Assembly: GCF_007644045.2 (NCBI RefSeq)
Contig: NZ_VMDW02000157.1
Span: forward strand, 1 to 35,531
Origin: Vogesella urethralis
GTDB taxonomy: Bacteria > Pseudomonadota > Gammaproteobacteria > Burkholderiales > Chromobacteriaceae
DNA: 35,531 bases
Reading direction: 5' to 3'
In this document: in pieces, positions 34,001 to 35,531 of the stretch
Position numbering within the stretch: the stretch's first letter is position 1
How the letters are laid out: the number at the start of each line of letters is the position of its first letter
Made by a program: the position numbers and the translations under genes
Notes under the pieces: generated by a model
The model's input: only the letters and a program-made list of their open reading frames with translations
The model's database searches: none
Told to the model about the DNA's origin: nothing

Positions 34001-35531
34001 CCAACACCAACCCCACCATCTCCGATGTGAGCAACCAGACCATCAGCGAAGGCGGCGCCACCTCGGCACTGGCGGTGACCATTGGCGATACCGAAACCGC
34101 GGCCAGCTCGCTGACGCTGACCGGTAGCTCCAGCAACACCACGCTGATCCCCAACGGCAATATCGTCATCAGCGGCAGCGGTGCCAACCGTACCGTCACC
34201 ATCACGCCTGCGGCCAACCAGACCGGTAGCGCCACCATCACCCTGACGGTGTCGGACGGCAATGGCGGCACGGCCACCGATACCTTTACCGTCACCGTTA
34301 GCGACGTCAACCCGGTCATCAGCAACGCCACGGCCAGTGTGGATGAAAATGCCAGCAGCGGCACGGCAGTCACCACGGTGACCGCCAGCGGCGACACCAA
34401 TGGTCTGGTGTACAGCATTACCGGCGGCACCGGCAGCAGCCTGTTCGACATCAACAGCAGTACCGGCGCCATCACCGTGAAAAACGGTGCAGTGCTGAAC
34501 TACGAAGCCGCCAGCCAGGTCACGCTGACCGTGGCGGTGGACGACGAAGATGCCGATACCACGGCAGACAGCACGGCCACCCTCACCATCAACCTGAACA
34601 ACCTGAACGAGGCGCCTACCGATATCGCGCTGACGGCGACCGCGTTTACCAATACCCAGGCCACGGCAGGGGCAACGCTGGCTACCATCAGTGGTACCGA
34701 CCCGGATAACACGGCGCCGAACAATACGCTGACCTATGCCTTGGTTAGCGGTACCGGCGATACCAATAATGCTGCTTTTGTCGTGGATGGCAGCTCACTG
34801 AAGGTGGCCAGTGGTAGTGCCTTGGCAGCAGGCAGCTACAGTGTGCGCTTGCGGGTGAGCGATGGCGGCAGTCTGAGCTACGAGAAGGCCTTCAGTATCA
34901 CGGTGACAGACCCGCTGCCTACGCTGGTGTCTGCCAGCCCGCTGGATAACAGCACCGGCGTGGCGGTGAGCAGCCATATCGTGCTGACCTTCAGCGAAGC
35001 CATTACGCTGGGCACGGGCAATATCGTGCTGTACGACATCACGGGTAGCGGTGCCAACTCTGTCACCATCGATGCGGCCAACCATGGCGGTCAGCTATCG
35101 ATCAATGGCAGCACGCTCACCATCAACCCCACTGCCAACCTGCGTGCGGCCAACCAGTATGCGGTGCAAATCGCCAGTACCGCCCTGCGTGACAGCAGCA
35201 GCCAGGCCTATGCCGGCATTGCCGACATGACCTCGCTGAATTTCACCACCGGCACCACCGATACACAGGCGCCGATTGCCACCATCATCGACCTGGCCGA
35301 CCCGTCTGCGACGCATGCCGGTACTGCCAGCATTCGCTTTAGCGAACAGGTACAGAACGTCGATATCAGCGATTTCACGCTTACGCGTGATGGCCAGAGT
35401 GTGGATATCAGCAGCCTCAGCGTGGGCGGTAGCGGGGCCAGCTATACGGTGGACCTGTCCACGGTGACCACCGTGGCCGGTACCTATGTGCTGACACTGA
35501 ATACCAGCAACATCACCGATACCTCGGGTAA
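25075..35531 (+). CDS. Giant multidomain surface/secreted protein with two DUF4347 domains (3' end outside window)
   Basis: The frame stays open to the window edge: at least 3,485 codons. AGGAG lies just before ATG 25075. Domains by approximate residue: ESPR-like N-terminus 1-25; LEQRFMFDAA motif 65-74; DUF4347 135-290; SBBP-like beta-propeller repeats 303-700; FN3-like 764-880; cadherin-like 881-979; unnamed beta module 980-1136; Ig-like 1136-1262; FN3-like 1259-1366; cadherin-like 1491-1590; Big_5-like 1591-1706; four Ig-like repeats 1706-2143; second DUF4347 2179-2332; GDIAVVG domain 2341-2576; FN3-like 2576-2689; beta modules to 3080; two cadherin-like 3081-3281; Big_5-like 3281-3396; a further Ig-like domain at the edge. 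No RTX nonapeptides are seen, though they could lie in the missing C-terminus. The architecture matches very large adhesins exported by type I or related systems; the adhesin role is inferred. Confidence 0.9.
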   Translation, partial: MNRIYRSIWNEASRTFVAVAEKVRAKGKPASTQRGQAIEEALVTSAGAAAPQAVPPRSLVRPRALEQRFMFDAAAVSTAIDAAGEAVNHDVQADSGLSSVLDKIAQSVAQPRDSERVAEPVLVRTGDPSASGGRKEVVFVDSRVADYQTLIAGIGAGIEVRLIDGSQDGLAQLAAWAASNRDYDAIHILSHGSSGVLALGTTKLDLNALDARSDALGQLGNTLTANGDILLYGCNIADGEAGAQFLTRLAALTRADIAASDNKTGAAALAADWVLESRVGEIESSLKINAENWHDVMGTDFLNIYTSAAAAATDANNNTYLAGNLRAQTFDFGGQSLTFGESTGVWLAKYDYNNNLVWVKQWNSLKANSSYGDNARALAIDGAGNVYLSMRVMGAGNGGSSNVGNDTFDADPGAGVSNVTTTSFNGAGMLVKLNASGDFQWSRQTGVSGDGGRIAIDGSNNVYYLGTYRDNASFGGVALGSGGSGTHHFIAKMNAAGSVLWTRTAFAGNDVNAFSDVTVDSAGKVYIAGYNGLSLTIDGVNYTTNWSSTEYDGLLWALNADGTTNYVRKISGSANERYTNVEVLADGNLLLSGVYLTGTDLDPSAGSTVPSNVGLTDFFLTKISQIGSLIWSITAGGTAADTAKRLFQATDGSIIVTGTFNNTITLGSYSLTSAGSTDAFIAKITNDGQVAWAYRLGSSGADDIIDVKPLSGTQFRVIATIRNTTDVDPGPGVVNATTSTAGVASVVAYTLDLSGAFATTASASDTTPPVFDVAPAASNVSTSTLTLSASIDEAGTLYYVVVPDGSPAPTAAQVKAGQNGSGGSAVTSGNSAVASSPFTGSFNVSGLSAGTAYDIYVVAQDDEGTPNLMASPVKVDVTTAGNPPVFSSAGAVNFAENAAGTVYDAELSSATGTVTFSLSGTDAAKFNINASTGVLTFKGAPDFEQPTDVGANNVYNVTVRASDNNGYTDKAVAITVTNASDVNFTAADSSAISNNALVKSVTAGQTANITFSAASFLDYYAPNATAGFPGGLYAYSGTGSEQELIITAQAGYTFDLASFKFAPDFSQGTNAVKVRFTSGGNTYEDTYVLSSNGQSGYYNLVIPATHAVNDVTEVRIWAASYGEFQDIEISDIKLSDTTAPTVSSVTLTAATGAANNTLNAGDVLTATVTMSEATTVTGTPQLALNIGGTTVQANYASGSGSSALTFTYTIQSGQTDLNGVSIAANALTLNGGTLKDAAGNDATLTFAAVADNASYKVDTTAPVESGSASSNLAQTTATIASTSDEAGTMYYVVTTSATPPSVAQVMAGQSNTGAVATKSGSDAVAAATSKSFNLTGLTAATQYHAYFVTVDAAGNPSSVATASFTTAAPNVAPTLTTVGTVTGGNEDSEQTITFANLVAAGNEADSDGTVDAFVVRAVSTGTLRIGTSAGTATAWAAGSNDTIDGSRQAYWVPASNANGNLNAFTVVAKDNAGAESSAAVQVAVAVTAVNDAPTDIALSATAINQSAATPAATIATVSGADPENDALTFTLVSGANATDNSKFVIDGTTLKVGADALAAGSYSIRLRATDNGTGNLVYEEVFTITVADNVGPSLASSTPADNASGIAPSANISVTFNETVVAGTGSITLYNVTTGATVETFNIATGVGSAGGTASIAGSTLTLNPSANLAEATQYAIRVDGTAIKDVANNAFAGIADNTTLNFTTGVSDSAAPLIQSIQRQTPAGEASNAASLVYTVRFNEAVTAADSNDFQLTSTGTASGTISGVSGSGTDTLTITVSSVSGTGTLGISLKNTQNITDIAGNALATAEPADDELYVVDRDAPTLLSINRVGGESSQGGSVQFLVLFSEPVSNADVADFALQLGGTASGTISSISGSGTPVLTVTVSNVAGNGVLGLGLANGYSMSDAVGNALASSTPGTGVAESFVIDSVAPLVTSITRTADSLTTADSVSFDVSFSEATSGVDLSDFSLVTSGTVAGTLSAISGSNGHYRVTVSGISGNGTLGLTFAGGQNITDANGNALTATTPTLGEAYTIDNAAPTVSAINRAGVNQIVAGTSTTAVFTVVFSEVVSGVSAADFTVTGTAANTGISSVSSSDGKTFHVTVGGVNGSSGQTVGLNFSGTVSDRVSQTGSTAFSAGQVYTVGNLLLNEGAIDQAALDALLGVNRDGVQKLVSSSAPVTQVIIIDSRLPGLAEQLSNLAAGTEVWLLDGTSSATAQITQILAQYHNLAAVHLLSHGSEGALYLGAETLSAANLAAQQTTLAAWGSALSASGDFLLYGCDVAKGTTGTEFINAFAAATQADVAASTDLTGASWLGGDWVLEMKINETVAELNIDGYAKTLAPTVLAAGDIAVVGINTDDSFPNQRWAFVPLVNIAAGTVIHFTDAGYTESGSFYDNATNEGHLTWTVPSEILAGTLITVTGSNIDNYTGETGAIGGSSFTFSSTGDQILVYQGTSGSTNGATFVYAFNNGQHGTVYAAGNGSWSSSVSIQQASLLPSGLVSGTSAVALSSNITSGSSSGGSFGFDNMKYNGIKTGTRAELLAAIGNAANWVGDNTTPYDMTAIGNFTITSPADMVAPIFDITPVAGSVTTSGFTPFASLNEAGTVYYVVVPNGATAPNVAEVKAGTASGGGMVFASGNSTVSNGSFDTNFSSVTSLTASTAYDVYFVAKDAANNDQTSVTKVTVTTATPTATITSATYDASTNVLTVTAANLTAGDSIDETKLTLTGQGGASYTLQEQGAVTASSSTSFSLTLNTANQAAVEALLNKAGSSAYSGTTYNLAGASGWSVTANAPADTTGNAVTVANANTSATLTFEAADGTLSADNATSLTYTTAAGVFTVTATDAGNNNAAGHVRYGSAYGDVNGRIGSESIYVVNEGKAGSVTFTVEPGKVFDLLSFYLSNQNGSVNENFVITTSKGGSHAGVAGGTPSSIDTDLITLPSTSLFQGITWFTITAPSGGAFMEVDNIVVANVLSTNTNPTISDVSNQTISEGGATSALAVTIGDTETAASSLTLTGSSSNTTLIPNGNIVISGSGANRTVTITPAANQTGSATITLTVSDGNGGTATDTFTVTVSDVNPVISNATASVDENASSGTAVTTVTASGDTNGLVYSITGGTGSSLFDINSSTGAITVKNGAVLNYEAASQVTLTVAVDDEDADTTADSTATLTINLNNLNEAPTDIALTATAFTNTQATAGATLATISGTDPDNTAPNNTLTYALVSGTGDTNNAAFVVDGSSLKVASGSALAAGSYSVRLRVSDGGSLSYEKAFSITVTDPLPTLVSASPLDNSTGVAVSSHIVLTFSEAITLGTGNIVLYDITGSGANSVTIDAANHGGQLSINGSTLTINPTANLRAANQYAVQIASTALRDSSSQAYAGIADMTSLNFTTGTTDTQAPIATIIDLADPSATHAGTASIRFSEQVQNVDISDFTLTRDGQSVDISSLSVGGSGASYTVDLSTVTTVAGTYVLTLNTSNITDTSG
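25477..25950 (+). other. DUF4347 domain, first copy
   Basis: Residues 135-290 of the giant protein: EVVFVDSRVADYQTLIAGI, then HILSHGSSG (His187, His191, Gly192) and DILLYGCNIADG (Cys234), ending in DWVLESRVGEI. The SHG and YGC motifs on hydrophobic strands resemble the His/Cys dyad of caspase-like (clan CD, CHAT) folds. No activity is established from sequence. Confidence 0.9.
25981..27200 (+). repeat. SBBP-like beta-propeller repeats, AT-rich segment
   Basis: Repeats of the type 'D..GNVYLxG' recur: DANNNTYLAGNL, DGAGNVYLSMRV, DGSNNVYYLGTY, DSAGKVYIAGYN, LADGNLLLSGVY, TDGSIIVTGTF. Six such units would close a beta-propeller. The DNA from about 25970 to 26800 is clearly more AT-rich than the flanking parts of the same gene. 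Confidence 0.7.
29545..30190 (+). repeat. Cadherin-like plus Big_5-like module, first copy
   Basis: This encodes NDAPTDIALSATA...LAAGSYSIRLRATD, then GPSLASSTPADNASGIAPS...LTLNPSANLAEATQYAIRV...FAGIADNTTLNFTTG. The same order with closely similar wording recurs at 34610-35255. Confidence 0.75.
30190..31500 (+). repeat. Four tandem Ig-like repeats of about 108 residues
   Basis: Each unit has the form 'AP.v.SI.R...VxFxVxFSExVxxxDFxL...GTxxGTIsxIsGSG...VTVxxVxGNGTLGLxL...ITDxxGNAL', ending in a D-x-x-AP link. The units start near 30193, 30535, 30868 and 31189. At DNA level the stretch around 30345-30380 is nearly repeated around 30666-30710. The fourth unit has diverged in its second half. Confidence 0.75.
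31610..32070 (+). other. DUF4347 domain, second (internal) copy
   Basis: Residues 2179-2332: VIIIDSRLPGLAEQLSNLA, VHLLSHGSEGALYLG (His2233, His2237, Gly2238), DFLLYGCDVAKG (Cys2280) and GDWVLEMKINETVAEL. All the motif positions of the first copy are kept, including the 43-residue His-Cys distance. Confidence 0.9.
32071..32800 (+). other. AT-rich segment coding a 'GDIAVVGIN' beta domain
   Basis: Residues 2341-2576 read GDIAVVGINTDDSFPNQRWAF...IAAGTVIHFTDAGYTESG...LTWTVPSEILAGTLITV...TGDQILVYQG. This matches a module I know from large secreted bacterial proteins but cannot name firmly. The base composition is much more AT-rich than the DUF4347 segment before it and the repeats after 33130. Confidence 0.6.
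34610..35255 (+). repeat. Cadherin-like plus Big_5-like module, second copy
   Basis: This encodes NEAPTDIALTATA...LAAGSYSVRLRVSD, then LPTLVSASPLDNSTGVAVS...LTINPTANLRAANQYAVQI...YAGIADMTSLNFTTG, parallel to 29545-30190 in order and length. It is followed by another Ig-like unit that runs off the window. Confidence 0.75.

Noticed and set aside
25075-35531. RTX calcium-binding nonapeptide repeats
   Set aside because: I looked for GGxGxDxLx runs in the translated giant protein and found none in the window. They could lie in the missing C-terminus.

Overview
The window is GC-rich, densely coded Gram-negative DNA. Gene content and composition suggest a betaproteobacterium, possibly of the Chromobacteriaceae/Neisseriales; this is inference, since no rRNA or marker gene is present. 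Both ends cut through genes: a YtcJ-type amidohydrolase lacks its N-terminus at the left, and a giant surface-protein gene runs off the right edge.

Left flank (1-3658): the broken amidohydrolase, then a divergent pair made of an MFS drug/metabolite exporter (minus strand) and a LysR regulator (plus strand).

Core (3794-20560): an almost complete myo-inositol catabolic locus. Two Gfo/Idh/MocA dehydrogenases (iolG and a paralogue) lie on the minus strand. A LacI-type regulator and iolD follow on the plus strand. Next come an inositol-type ABC importer (binding protein, double ATPase, permease), an unrelated EamA permease, and an RpiR regulator (iolR) on the minus strand. The locus closes with the operon iolC(fused to DUF2090)-iolE-iolB-iolA. 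Together these would import inositol, oxidise it (IolG), dehydrate it (IolE), open the ring (IolD), isomerise the product (IolB), phosphorylate and cleave it (IolC-DUF2090), and oxidise malonate semialdehyde to acetyl-CoA (IolA). Four promoter regions (before iolG, iolD, the binding protein gene and iolC) carry the same AT-rich operator, GGAA-N6-TTCT in one orientation or the other. Three of them have a second related site exactly 30 bp away. This points to one coordinately controlled regulon, most likely under the RpiR protein.

Right flank (20698-24975): an AraC regulator with a LysE-family exporter, then a TolC-like outer-membrane lipoprotein and a HlyD/RND-type periplasmic adaptor.

Right end (25075 to the edge): one open reading frame of at least 3,485 codons encoding a giant repetitive, probably secreted or surface protein. 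It starts with an ESPR-like segment that lacks a hydrophobic signal core. It contains two DUF4347 domains about 2,045 residues apart, each with a conserved His...Cys pair 43 residues apart. Each is followed by a different AT-rich domain and then by a similar series of FN3-like, cadherin-like and Ig-like modules. The protein looks like an internal duplication of a whole adhesin architecture, with the module after each DUF4347 exchanged. The TolC/adaptor pair just upstream is the natural candidate for its export route.
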